DNA of 64,000 bases, from contig NZ_JBNAGJ010000012.1 in NCBI RefSeq assembly GCF_049803795.1, forward strand, positions 1 to 64,000. Direction: 5' to 3'. The DNA is from Thalassobius sp002708925 (lineage in GTDB: Bacteria > Pseudomonadota > Alphaproteobacteria > Rhodobacterales > Rhodobacteraceae). Within the stretch, counting starts at the first letter, position 1. Each line of letters begins with the position of its first letter. The translations under genes and the position numbers were made by a program. A model generated the notes under the pieces. It saw only the letters and a program-made list of their open reading frames with translations, was not told where the DNA came from and did no database searches. Positions 32,003 to 39,792 of the stretch are shown piece by piece.

Positions 32003-33283
32003 TCACGCCGCCTGCCCACTGAGCCTACCATAGAAGCTGCGCTCGAGATGCAGCTCCCCTGCCCCGGCCTTCTCGACCATGCCCCGCAGATAGCCGCCCG
32101 GCGAGGCAACCTCGCCCGCACTGTGCTTCTCGAAGACGAGGGCAAACGCGGCCGTGGCCACCTGGGTGCCCATTCGGTCCTGCGCCACGTTCCAGGCATG
32201 CTCAGAGATCCCGATCATCGGCCTGAGTTGACCGGCAACCCGGTGCAGATCGCCCCAATCTTTCAGGAATCCACCCAAATTCCGCGCCCAGGATGCGAAT
32301 TCCGGACAGGCCTGCATGATTGTCGGCAGATCGAGCGCTGTCCGCTTCTTGCGTACCTCGGCAACCCAGTCTTCCAGCTCCCTATCAACCCGCTCTTCGG
32401 GTTGGGCATTAGGCACCACACCCGCCGCTTCCTCTTTTTCAGAGGAATTACTAGTTACAGGATTAAGTTGGTTTGTAATTAGTATATGAGGTTCAGAAAT
32501 GACCTCCCTGGGGTTCATTTCTTGAGTCTTCTTCGTGACTTGGGCGTGTTTATCATCGGTGTTTTCCACAGGTTTTGTCGCAACAGTCGCCTTAAGATAA
32601 GCCGCCTCGACCCGTTCTTGGAGTTCCTTGAACCATGCCAATAGCCGCTCCAACTGCTCTGAAGCTTCATGACGGCGCGGAAGTCGTTCCAGAAGCTCCT
32701 CAAAAAGCCCCGTGAATTGCCTCCAGGGCCCACGCAGAGCGCTGCTGAGAGCTGCCTCGATCCGGGCTCGGATCATCCGGCGCGCCACAGTGATCTGGCG
32801 CTTCAGGCGTAGGCAGAGCTCGCGTTCAGCCTGCAACTCAGCATGAAGCTCCTCGAACTCCTCGACACGGGCTGAGAGCGGCGACAGATCGAAGCCATAG
32901 GCCTCGACGATGCGGCCATCGACGTCTCTGCGGCCCCACCGCTTGCCATTGGGGCTATCCTGGAAGGAGATCACGCCGATCTCAGCAAGGCGCCGCGCGT
33001 GGCGCTTGAGGGCAGACAGCGAAAAACCCGTTTGCTCCATCAGATAGGCGTTCGACGCCCAGACGATCGGACGCTGCCCCTCCTCCCAGTCCTGGGCCTG
33101 GGTAAAGGCCCCGAGCGTGTCGAGGAGCAACATGTCTCCGGCCTTCAAGCCGATATGTGCCCCCACGCGCTTAAGTGCCACGAATGCCCGTGTTTTGGGT
33201 ACTGCTACCCGTTCACCGGCTTGGGCAAGTTGCTCAGCAACCCCAAGACCCGGTGTCGGCTTGCGCCAACCTGTATGTTTCAT
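32003..33283 (-). CDS. repC: RepC replication initiator of the repABC type
   Basis: 426 residues. The N-terminal DNA-binding half shows KPTPGLGVAEQLAQAG-like start, KAGDMLLLDTLGAFT, IVWASNAYLMEQTGFSLSALKRHARRL and KRWGRRDVDGRIVEAYGFDLSPL, all typical of RepC. An AT-rich middle (bases about 32432-32500) corresponds to the region where oriV lies inside repC in known repABC plasmids. The C-terminal half has the conserved SEHAWNVAQDRMG and SPGGYLRGMVEKA segments. A strong GGAGGTGAG site precedes ATG 33283. Expression should be controlled by the antisense RNA predicted in the repB-repC gap. Confidence 0.93.
   Translation of the reverse strand: MKHTGWRKPTPGLGVAEQLAQAGERVAVPKTRAFVALKRVGAHIGLKAGDMLLLDTLGAFTQAQDWEEGQRPIVWASNAYLMEQTGFSLSALKRHARRLAEIGVISFQDSPNGKRWGRRDVDGRIVEAYGFDLSPLSARVEEFEELHAELQAERELCLRLKRQITVARRMIRARIEAALSSALRGPWRQFTGLFEELLERLPRRHEASEQLERLLAWFKELQERVEAAYLKATVATKPVENTDDKHAQVTKKTQEMNPREVISEPHILITNQLNPVTSNSSEKEEAAGVVPNAQPEERVDRELEDWVAEVRKKRTALDLPTIMQACPEFASWARNLGGFLKDWGDLHRVAGQLRPMIGISEHAWNVAQDRMGTQVATAAFALVFEKHSAGEVASPGGYLRGMVEKAGAGELHLERSFYGRLSGQAA
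32432..32500. other. Candidate plasmid replication origin (AT-rich stretch inside repC)
   Basis: This stretch, including TTACTAGTTACAGGATTAAG and TTTGTAATTAGTATATGAG, is much more AT-rich than the surrounding repC. In characterised repABC plasmids oriV lies inside repC in just such a stretch. Position is inferred by analogy only. Confidence 0.45.
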
Positions 33284-33347
33284 GCCTGTATCTCACCTCC
33301 GTTTATGTGGAGGCAAAAGAAAGCCGTTCGCTCAGGAGCGTTCGTCG

Positions 33348-33376
33348 TTGACAGTGAATCCTGCGAGACTTATCTT
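33348..33376 (+). promoter_or_regulatory. Promoter of the antisense RNA in the repB-repC gap
   Basis: A near-consensus promoter reads antisense to repC: TTGACA at 33348-33353, a 17-base spacer, TATCTT at 33371-33376. It is the best promoter match I see in the replication region. Confidence 0.6.
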
Positions 33377-33382
33377 GAAGGT

Positions 33383-33436
33383 GACCAAACCATTAAGATC
33401 AGCTCTCAGGCCACACCGCTTGGGGGCTTTTCTTTT
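33383..33436 (+). ncRNA. Predicted counter-transcribed RNA (incompatibility antisense RNA)
   Basis: repABC plasmids encode a short antisense RNA between repB and repC that blocks repC expression. Here a promoter at 33348-33376 would start a plus-strand RNA near 33383, and GC-rich sequence ending in GGGGGCTTTTCTTTT at about 33424-33436 can act as terminator. This gives about 55 nt. The stem of the terminator is imperfect, so the exact 3' end is uncertain. The RNA would pair with the leader of repC mRNA. Confidence 0.55.
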
Positions 33437-33509
33437 GCCTTTATTTCGATTGTCGTTCCTTTTTGCTCCTTGCCTCGTCGTTCTGGAGGATATGTCGCTG
33501 ACATTGTCG

Positions 33510-34532
33510 TCAGTCGGTTTCCTTCCCCGAACCTTCGGCGCTCAAGTAGTCGGCGACTAAATCTCCGAGCTTCTCGAGACGCTCTTGGTCTATCGGCACA
33601 CCTGCAACCTTGATGGATAGGTTTCCATCGACTGAAGTCGCCGAAAGATTTCGGTTGCCCACCTTGCGTTTGACCGTGAGCTTTCTGGGCTTTGCCTTCG
33701 GTTTGAGCTTGGGTTTGTTCACCCTCTCCAAGCTCGCTAAGGCTCCCTGCAAATCACGAAAGCTCATGTCGTAGACATTCTTGAACGCGTTCAAGATCTG
33801 ATCCTGCGCAGCGAAAACAGACCTCGCTCGTGAGACTAGGCTCTCATGCACGCCAATTTTCTTTGCGAAGGCCACAGCTGTCAGCTTGTCTGCCCCAGAA
33901 GCCAACGTTTCATACATTTCACCAATCGAAACCAAACGCTCAAATGGGCTAAGATTCTCGCGCTCCTCATTCTCGCGGAACCGCAGAAACAACATCTCAA
34001 ACTTGCTGTTCTCGGCGTTTCGCGCTTCCGGCGAAGCGAGGATTGCACGAAGAGGTAAACCCAACTCCGACGCGGCCGCCAGTCGGCGGCGTCCTGTAAG
34101 CATGACAAATGGAACACCAGTGACGTTCGACGGCTCCAACGGATCCGGCTCCCAATCCGGATCCTCGGGCCACACCAGAATGGGTGTGTCCTGCCCGTTC
34201 GAGGCAATGCTGTTTACCAGAGACCTGAATGCTTCCTGGGACATCCAGTCTTGACGGCGGTCTGTCCCCATCGGATCTGATATCTGGTCTGGCGACAGGC
34301 TTATTTCGTGGCGGCCGTTTAAGATATCCGAACAAAGCTCAGCTCTGCTTCGCTCCACAGCGGCTTGCGATTGCGCAAGCGCCCCTGATTTCCAAGCACT
34401 GCCGGCCCCCTTGAAAGGAGTAGAAACAGCGTCGCCCGTTTCTGCCCGGCCTTCGGGACCGGGCGTGCGCTCCTTGGATGTGTCGGGACTAGTAGCCTTG
34501 CTGACCAGCGACCTTGGAATACTGCGTTTCAT
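33510..34532 (-). CDS. repB: RepB, ParB-type partition protein
   Basis: 340 residues. The ParB N-terminal domain contains RSLVNSIASNGQDTPILVWPE and VMLTGRRRLAAASELGLPL. A helix-turn-helix follows (ERLVSIGEMYETLASGADKLTAVAFAKKIGVHESLVSRA), and the C-terminal part is basic, rich in KPKLKPKAKPRK. RepB binds parS sites and with RepA segregates the plasmid. The ATG overlaps the repA stop (ATGA). An 18-bp copy of the parS-like palindrome lies within this gene at 33779-33796. Confidence 0.92.
   Translation of the reverse strand: MKRSIPRSLVSKATSPDTSKERTPGPEGRAETGDAVSTPFKGAGSAWKSGALAQSQAAVERSRAELCSDILNGRHEISLSPDQISDPMGTDRRQDWMSQEAFRSLVNSIASNGQDTPILVWPEDPDWEPDPLEPSNVTGVPFVMLTGRRRLAAASELGLPLRAILASPEARNAENSKFEMLFLRFRENEERENLSPFERLVSIGEMYETLASGADKLTAVAFAKKIGVHESLVSRARSVFAAQDQILNAFKNVYDMSFRDLQGALASLERVNKPKLKPKAKPRKLTVKRKVGNRNLSATSVDGNLSIKVAGVPIDQERLEKLGDLVADYLSAEGSGKETD
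33779..33796. promoter_or_regulatory. Second parS-like palindrome inside repB
   Basis: TCTTGAACGCGTTCAAGA, a perfect 18-bp palindrome identical to the core of the 32-bp palindrome upstream of repA. Partition sites within or between rep genes are common in this plasmid class. Confidence 0.65.
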
Positions 34533-35884
34533 GCTTCACCCTCGCCGTCATCTTCATAGAACTCGTCCATCCATGTATTGGCATAACCGCGTTCGAAGCC
34601 CGGCCAGAGTCGCGATACTATGGCGTCGTTAACCGCATCGGCATTCGTGATGAACCGGTTGATCCCCTTGCGTTTTCCCGGCGTGTCCGGCTCATATTCG
34701 TATACGGATTGATAGACGTCCGACGCATTCGAGATTGCGTCGGAACGCAGATAAAACACCGGCAGAATTTCCGTGGGGCAGTGTTCCAGCAGGTTTCCGA
34801 TGTGGTTTAGATCCTGCGCATTGGATCGTTGGACGATCGTCGGCAACAGCATGTTGGCACCAGTTCCTATTTCGATCCGTTCATGGGCCAGAATATGCTG
34901 AAGCATCCCCAGCAGGCCGGTCACAAAGGTCGACAGCGTTGCGATGTCAAACCCCTTCATGGTTTGCGGGATGACCAGCGAAGTCGACGCAATCACGTTA
35001 TTCAGCTGGAAAAGTGTCAACGCAGGCTGATAGTCGATGATGATGACATCGAGGGTCTCGGTCAGCGCAGCGTTCAGTCGCTGCTGATCGACCTTGCCCT
35101 CGACTACCAATTCGTTGGGCAGCGTTTTTGGCGGGTGGCCCGCTTTCCAGCGATCAAGGGCATCGCGCAGGTAGCGATAGAAGCTCTTTCCGGCGGGGGC
35201 CTCTCGCACAAGGCGCGCAATCTGGATCTCTCCCTCAGACGTTTCGCCATGTGCCGGCAGCAGACGCAGCCCCGGCCAGGAGGTCTTTAGAAAGAAGCTG
35301 TCGAGCGTCTGCGCATCGTGATCAGTGTATGGCGCATCTTCCGACTGGAAGAGGCCGGCAAAGTCCACCATGGAGGCGGTGTTTTCGTCGGGCATCTGGG
35401 GAAGACCTTCACCCCCGACAAAGTAGAGCGTTATCGTGCTTTGCGGGTCTGCATCCATGACACCAACGCGCATGCCGTAATGCAAGCTGAGATACTGCGC
35501 AAAATGCGCGGCGCTCAGGCTCTTAGCCGTGCCCCCTTTCTGGCTGGCAAACGAGATGACGGGTAAGGGGGCGTCGGGTTTGCGCCAGGCTAGGTAGTCG
35601 TAGGGCCGCTTTGCCGAGGCCGCCAGAAGGGCCCGCATGTGCATCAATTCGGAAAGCGTGAAAACACGCTCTCTTCCAACATATTCGCCCGCGGGAAAGT
35701 CGTCGCTCGAATTGGCGAACTTGGTTAGATACTGAATACTGACGTTCATAAACCTTGCGCACTGGCGCATTGACCACGTGCGCTTGATGCGCTGACGCAA
35801 GGTGAGTTCCTTGTTCACTGCCACCATCGTGCGCTCAAGCCCACGTGACAGGTCCGTCAAAAACTGTTCTAGACTACCGCTCAT
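34529..35884 (-). CDS. repA: RepA, ParA-type partition ATPase
   Basis: 451 residues. The N-terminal extension carries a helix-turn-helix (MRQCARFMNVSIQYLTKFANSS region), as in repABC RepA proteins that repress their own operon. The deviant Walker A is KGGTAKS, an uncommon form of KGGxGK[TS] but with the key lysines present. VMDADPQ, IIDYQPAL and the C-terminal YEYEPDTPGKRK segment complete the ParA-like domain. It is the first gene of the operon, with repB overlapping its end. The parS candidate lies 137-168 bases upstream of the start. Confidence 0.92.
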   Translation of the reverse strand: MSGSLEQFLTDLSRGLERTMVAVNKELTLRQRIKRTWSMRQCARFMNVSIQYLTKFANSSDDFPAGEYVGRERVFTLSELMHMRALLAASAKRPYDYLAWRKPDAPLPVISFASQKGGTAKSLSAAHFAQYLSLHYGMRVGVMDADPQSTITLYFVGGEGLPQMPDENTASMVDFAGLFQSEDAPYTDHDAQTLDSFFLKTSWPGLRLLPAHGETSEGEIQIARLVREAPAGKSFYRYLRDALDRWKAGHPPKTLPNELVVEGKVDQQRLNAALTETLDVIIIDYQPALTLFQLNNVIASTSLVIPQTMKGFDIATLSTFVTGLLGMLQHILAHERIEIGTGANMLLPTIVQRSNAQDLNHIGNLLEHCPTEILPVFYLRSDAISNASDVYQSVYEYEPDTPGKRKGINRFITNADAVNDAIVSRLWPGFERGYANTWMDEFYEDDGEGEA

Positions 35885-36020
35885 TCCTAAGCCCTGACTT
35901 CGGTTGGGTCCGAGTTCGACTCGATTCTGCTTCTATGGTAGCACGGTTTTGGAGGAAAAATAAAGATACCACGCGCCTATGAGTTTCAGGCGCTTATTTA
36001 GAAGCTCCACCACCCCTAAA

Positions 36021-36052
36021 ACTCCAATCTTGAACGCGTTCAAGATTGGAGT
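36021..36052. promoter_or_regulatory. Candidate parS: perfect 32-bp palindrome upstream of repA
   Basis: A perfect inverted repeat of 16 bases per arm, centred on ACGCGT, with core TCTTGAACGCGTTCAAGA. It lies between the divergent ends of repA (its upstream side) and the DUF736 gene end. The same 18-bp core recurs only inside repB, the pattern expected of a RepB binding site. A transcription terminator is less likely because no T-run follows. Confidence 0.75.
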
Positions 36053-36093
36053 CTTGATGGGCCGGTCGGTGGAGAACCGACCGGCCTTAGCCG

Positions 36094-36432
36094 TCACGCG
36101 GCGTCTTTGGGACCCCAGGGGATGACGGCCTGCAGGGACAGATCGTCCTGGTTCGCGGCCTTGCCGAGGTTGGCGTTGAAGCCGTGGTCGCGGATGGTCA
36201 GCGTGTAGTAGTCAGCGCCGGTCTCCTTGTTCTGCTTCTTCCAGATGCCGCCGCACTCGACCAACTTGCCGCGCGGGGAGCGGCCGAGGACGCGGTGCGT
36301 GGGGGCCATCGGGTTCGAGCTCGCGACGGGTTCGACCGTGATGTCGAGGTCGAAGGTCAGGGTCGAGATGGAGCCGACGCCCTTGGCGGTTTCGATGTCG
36401 GCGCTGGTGAATTTGATGCAGTTCGTGGTCAT
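36094..36432 (-). CDS. DUF736 family protein
   Basis: 112 residues from ATG 36432, preceded by AAGGAGAAG. The DUF736 pattern is seen in GSISTLTFDLDITVEPV, HRVLGRSPRGKLVECGGIWKK and YYTLTIRDHGFNANLGKAANQDD. This small family is very common on alphaproteobacterial conjugative plasmids and integrative elements. Its fold resembles single-strand-binding or beta-barrel proteins by pattern, but the role is unknown. Its leader carries a structured hairpin (36527-36584) and the right 143-bp repeat. Confidence 0.87.
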   Translation of the reverse strand: MTTNCIKFTSADIETAKGVGSISTLTFDLDITVEPVASSNPMAPTHRVLGRSPRGKLVECGGIWKKQNKETGADYYTLTIRDHGFNANLGKAANQDDLSLQAVIPWGPKDAA

Positions 36433-36516
36433 TGCTCTTCTCCTTGTTTGCGTTGCAATGATGGTCACCTTGCAGCTGGCCAAGGCCCGGCCACACCGAA
36501 GGCGGAGCGCAGCGGA

Positions 36517-36659
36517 GAGGGGCAGGCGCCGGTCTTTTTGGTCCGCGCGGAATGACCCGCAGGGTCAGGGGAAAAAGATCGGCGACAACCTTTGTGGACG
36601 GGACGACAGCTGCGACCAGCATGTCATGCAACTCAGACAAAGGGAGAAGTGCGGTGGCC
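36517..36659. repeat. Right copy of the 143-bp direct repeat
   Basis: Matches 16128-16270 with 5 differences and no gaps, same orientation. This copy lies in the leader of the DUF736 gene, so it is probably the original position. On the minus strand it is open in one frame from ATG 36661 (ATALLPLSELHDML...), but I cannot tell whether this is translated. Confidence 0.85.
36527..36584 (-). repeat. Structured hairpin element, copy B (DUF736 leader)
   Basis: Outer stem of 13 bp (CGCCGGTCTTTTT with AAAAAGATCGGCG, one wobble) and inner stem TGACCC-GCA-GGGTCA at 36553-36567. It lies 95-152 bases upstream of the DUF736 start, on the leader strand. Copy C shows the same nested stems with different, compensating bases. 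Confidence 0.7.
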
Positions 36660-36661
36660 AT

Positions 36662-36987
36662 GAAGGAAAGTAGGGGAACAGACGAGAGAGATGCCGCAAG
36701 GAGTAGGGATTGTCTTCTCGTCCATCCAAACTTCAAGACTCTTCGAAGACCAAAGCCGTCAGATCACAAATCGATGGCAACGGCAGAGCATTCGCCCATC
36801 CTTCCGTGGCATCACAGGGGCGTTTGCGTTCGCATTCGGAGATGCAGGCGTCCAGATACCATCGAGTTGCCAGACACTCATCCGCTCTGGTGCCCGACTA
36901 ATGGCCAGACCTGGCTCTGAGATTCTTCGCGTGTCGCTGTTATCCTCAGACCAATGGAAGTGTCCTGAGCCAGAGATAAAAACGAGG
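36662..36987. other. Stretch right of the direct repeat without supported gene
   Basis: An open frame of 100 codons (plus strand, ATG 36691 to 36993) exists but shows no domain, no clear ribosome site and overlaps the end of the convergent ATPase gene. I do not call it. The first 40 bases show decaying similarity to the DNA right of the left repeat copy. Confidence 0.5.
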
Positions 36988-38151
36988 TCATAGCGCGCTC
37001 AACAACTCGATTGCATGTGCCAGTGGTAACGCTCGAATGTCCTTCGCGACGGGGACCTCATGCTCACCGGCATAGACCAGGAGCTTTCGGTTGGCTCCAA
37101 TGTCCTCGGCCCCTGTGTGAAATCCTCTCGAAACCTTTGGTGCAGTCGTCCGTTTGATCTCAACAGCCCAGATGTCGCCGCTTGGCAAACGCAAAACCAA
37201 GTCGAGTTCAGCACCGGCCGAAGTGCGATAGAAGAAAGGTTCGGTGCCTAAAGGGGCGGCAGCAAGAAGCGCCTCGATACAGAACCCCTCCCAACTGCCA
37301 CCGACGACCGGGTGCCCGAGCAAGCCTTCTGTCGTGCCGATGCCCAACAGCGCATGCACGATGCCGCTGTCTCTCACATAGACCTTTGGCGATTTCACCA
37401 GACGCTTGCCGACATTCTCGTGCCAGGGCTGCAGGCGTCTCACCAGCATGAGATCGACGAGCAGATCGAGGTAGCGCCCAACGGTCTGGCCGGACACGCC
37501 CAATCCCTCGGCAAGGGCCGCGGCGTTCAGAAGGCCGCCCTGGACATGCGCAAGCATCGTCCAGAACCGCCGCAAGGTCGCTGCCGGAATCCGAGGTCCG
37601 AGGGCAGGGATGTCTCGCTCCAGATAGGTGCGCAGGAAATCCAGACGCCAGTCCATACTTGCCCGATCGCTCGCGGCCTGAAAGCTGTCGGGAAAGCCGC
37701 CGCGCAGCCAGAGCAAGTTCAACTGATCGGCCCCCACCTCGTCAGGCTGCAAGGGGGGCATTTCAACATATCGAACACGACCGGCGAGGGATTCCGCCGT
37801 TTGGTGCAAGAGGATATTGGAAGCCGATCCCAATAGCAGGAACTGTCCCGTCCGAAACCCGGCCCGCCGACGCTGATCGATCTGGCCGCGCAAGGTTCTG
37901 AAGAGGTCAGGCATCTGCTGCACCTCGTCGAGGATGACGAGTTTGCCCGCCTGTTCGTCCAGATAGAGATCTGGTTCAGTCAGGATTTGCCTGTCCGCCT
38001 CACGCTCAAGGTCGAGATAGACAGATGGGCGCTCTGATGCGATGTCGAGTGCAAGTGTTGTCTTTCCGACCTGTCGGGGGCCGAGAAGGACCACAGCCGC
38101 TTGGCTCTCCAAGGAAGACTGAACGAATTGTTGGGTCTTGCGTTTGTACAT
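36988..38151 (-). CDS. AAA ATPase with DUF4143 domain
   Basis: About 387 residues. Walker A LLGPRQVGKTTLA near the N terminus, Walker B LVILDEVQQMPDL, sensor segment LLLGSASNILL, and C-terminal DUF4143 with PKVYVRDSGIVHALLGI and an endonuclease-like fold (ELDLVLRLPSGDIWAVEIKRT), where the acidic-x-Lys pattern is of the PD-(D/E)xK kind. These proteins are widespread and their role is unclear; some are linked to toxin-antitoxin or defence loci. ATG 38151 is used; TTG 38160, with GGAG just upstream, is an alternative. Confidence 0.85.
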   Translation of the reverse strand: MYKRKTQQFVQSSLESQAAVVLLGPRQVGKTTLALDIASERPSVYLDLEREADRQILTEPDLYLDEQAGKLVILDEVQQMPDLFRTLRGQIDQRRRAGFRTGQFLLLGSASNILLHQTAESLAGRVRYVEMPPLQPDEVGADQLNLLWLRGGFPDSFQAASDRASMDWRLDFLRTYLERDIPALGPRIPAATLRRFWTMLAHVQGGLLNAAALAEGLGVSGQTVGRYLDLLVDLMLVRRLQPWHENVGKRLVKSPKVYVRDSGIVHALLGIGTTEGLLGHPVVGGSWEGFCIEALLAAAPLGTEPFFYRTSAGAELDLVLRLPSGDIWAVEIKRTTAPKVSRGFHTGAEDIGANRKLLVYAGEHEVPVAKDIRALPLAHAIELLSAL

Positions 38152-38280
38152 ACCTTGCAATTACTCCACGATACGGAAGATTTGCAAGGTTAATCTTACC
38201 TACGGCCATAGCTAGTTGCTCAAGCCGAAGTATCTTACTGCCCCAGCAAAACAGCCGTGGCCAAGGAGCATCGACGCAAA

Positions 38281-38574
38281 ATGAGTGCATTCAAATCTGT
38301 ATCCAAGGGCCTCGAAGAGGCTCTGGCCTTCGCGAATGGCGATTTGGCCGACGCCAAAGTGCATGAAGTGTCCGTGGCGGAGGTCGATGTCGCCGAAGTC
38401 CGGCAACGGACGGGCCTGTCCCAGGCCGAGTTCGCCAAGAGCATTGGCGTCGCGAAAGGTACGCTCCTGAACTGGGAACACGGGCGCCGGCACCCGACAG
38501 GCCCAGCACAGGTTCTGCTGGCATTGATCGCCAAGAAGCCTTCCGTCGTACAGGACCTCTTGCGCGGGGCGTGA
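38281..38574 (+). CDS. HigA-like helix-turn-helix antitoxin, apparently without toxin
   Basis: 97 residues. The C-terminal half is a Cro/C1-type helix-turn-helix: VRQRTGLSQAEFAKSIGVAK followed by LLNWEHGRRHPTGPAQVLLALI. The N-terminal part (SKGLEEALAFANGD) is that of HigA/RHH-like antitoxins encoded after a RelE/HigB toxin. The 120 bases upstream hold no toxin gene, so either it was lost or the protein acts alone as a regulator. It is divergent from the DUF4143 ATPase gene and converges with the DUF2493 gene (8 bases between ends). Confidence 0.75.
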   Translation: MSAFKSVSKGLEEALAFANGDLADAKVHEVSVAEVDVAEVRQRTGLSQAEFAKSIGVAKGTLLNWEHGRRHPTGPAQVLLALIAKKPSVVQDLLRGA

Positions 38575-38582
38575 ACCGGGGC

Positions 38583-39494
38583 CTAAGCCCCGATCCTCTT
38601 GATGCGGATTCCGAGCTTGCGGGCCTTGTCGACGATGTTCTCGGTGATGCCCGAACCGGGCGTGGCAATCAGACCCTGTGGCATGGTTTCGAGCATCTTG
38701 TCGTTGCGCTTGAAGGGGGCAGCCTTGCCATGGCTCTTCCAGTCGGGTTTGAACGCCACCTGCGTGACACCACGGGTATCTGCCCAGCGGGCAGCGATCA
38801 TCTCGGCACCTTTTGGTGTGCCGCCGTGTAAAAGAATCATGTCTGGGTATTTCGCATGGGTGGCATCGAGGACGGACCAGATCAGGTCGTAGGCGTGATA
38901 GTCCCCGCCCGAGAAGGCGATCCGCGTGCCTTCGGGGCAGTGAACCTCGGTCTCCTTGCGCCGCTTGGCCGAGAGATAGGCCCGGCTGTCCACCACGGCG
39001 GAGGTGAGACCGCGATGCGAGACCTTGGATCCGGTGCGGGGCAGCCAGGGTGAACCGGTGGCGGCCGAGAAGTGGTCCACGGCCAGATCGCGCATCTGCT
39101 CGAAAGCGTCGCGATGGTCCCAGAGCTTAAGCCCGATCAACTGGAGGCGTTCCAGTTCAACCGAAGCGACCTCGGAACCGTCCTGGATGGCCAAACTTTC
39201 CCGGACCTCGAATTCGTTATCGTCGAGAAGCTTCTGGATATGGGCAAGCCGGCGATGGAAGATCGAGGTGAGGGACCAGAGCATCTCTTCGAGATTGTCT
39301 TCCAACTGGCTGCCGGTGAGGAGGCCGATAGTGGTGTCGAAAAGTGTCGCCATGGCGAGCTCGACCTCGTCAGGCTGGGGCAGGGGGCGATGATCGGTCT
39401 CGCCGGGTCCTGGTGTTGCGCCATGAAGTGCGAGGTGGTCGAGGATGGCGGAGGTTACGCCGGTTTCCTCGGGGATGTCTGTCTGATGGGGCAT
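38583..39494 (-). CDS. DUF2493 (SLOG-type, YspA-related) protein
   Basis: 303 residues. The N-terminal half is helical; the C-terminal part from about residue 185 is the DUF2493 domain: TRIAFSGGDYHAYDLIWSVLD, DMILLHGGTPKGAEMIAARWAD, TQVAFKPDWKSHGKAAPFKRND and GLIATPGSGITENIVDKAR. This Rossmann-like SLOG family binds nucleotides or nucleotide derivatives; the ligand here is unknown. It belongs to the plasmid DUF cassette. Its leader carries hairpin copy C. ATG 39494 follows AGAGGAACC. Confidence 0.85.
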   Translation of the reverse strand: MPHQTDIPEETGVTSAILDHLALHGATPGPGETDHRPLPQPDEVELAMATLFDTTIGLLTGSQLEDNLEEMLWSLTSIFHRRLAHIQKLLDDNEFEVRESLAIQDGSEVASVELERLQLIGLKLWDHRDAFEQMRDLAVDHFSAATGSPWLPRTGSKVSHRGLTSAVVDSRAYLSAKRRKETEVHCPEGTRIAFSGGDYHAYDLIWSVLDATHAKYPDMILLHGGTPKGAEMIAARWADTRGVTQVAFKPDWKSHGKAAPFKRNDKMLETMPQGLIATPGSGITENIVDKARKLGIRIKRIGA

Positions 39495-39592
39495 TGTCTG
39501 GTTCCTCTGATTGATCTGACCCGATTTGGATGGGGCGATAACAGGACCGGCGGCGACCGGGCCGCATCCGTCAGGATCGGAGCGCAGCGGAG

Positions 39593-39671
39593 AATGCGCC
39601 CAGGGCCGGAAAATTGCTCCCGCGAGGAATGAGCCGAAGGCTCAGGGGAATTTTCTGGTGCGGGGCGCATT
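39593..39671 (-). repeat. Structured hairpin element, copy C (DUF2493 leader)
   Basis: Three nested stems: AATGCGCCC with GGGCGCATT (9 bp), CCGGAAAATT with AATTTTCTGG (10 bp, one wobble), and TGAGCC-GAA-GGCTCA. The order and the conserved bases between stems match copies A and B, but the stem bases differ in a paired manner. It lies about 100-180 bases upstream of the DUF2493 start. Upstream on the minus strand, GGAGCGCAGCGGAGA-like DNA is shared with copy B. Confidence 0.7.
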
Positions 39672-39792
39672 GCTGTCCGGGCGAGGAGCACTCTGCTCCG
39701 ACCCGCCGGTCCATCGCTCCTCTTTTCCAAACGGGTTCAGATCGAACCCGCGGAACCTTTGCCCTGTCGGACGTCACTTATGGGGCTGGCGC

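Noticed and set aside
36212..36661. Minus-strand frame through the right direct repeat (ATALLPLSELHDML...), also open in the left copy
   Set aside because: It is repeated because the DNA is repeated, has no ribosome binding site, runs into the DUF736 gene in the wrong frame and coincides with the hairpin element. Translation is possible but unsupported.
36691..36993. A 100-codon plus-strand frame between the right direct repeat and the ATPase gene
   Set aside because: It has no domain and no clear ribosome binding site, and it overlaps the end of a well-supported convergent gene.
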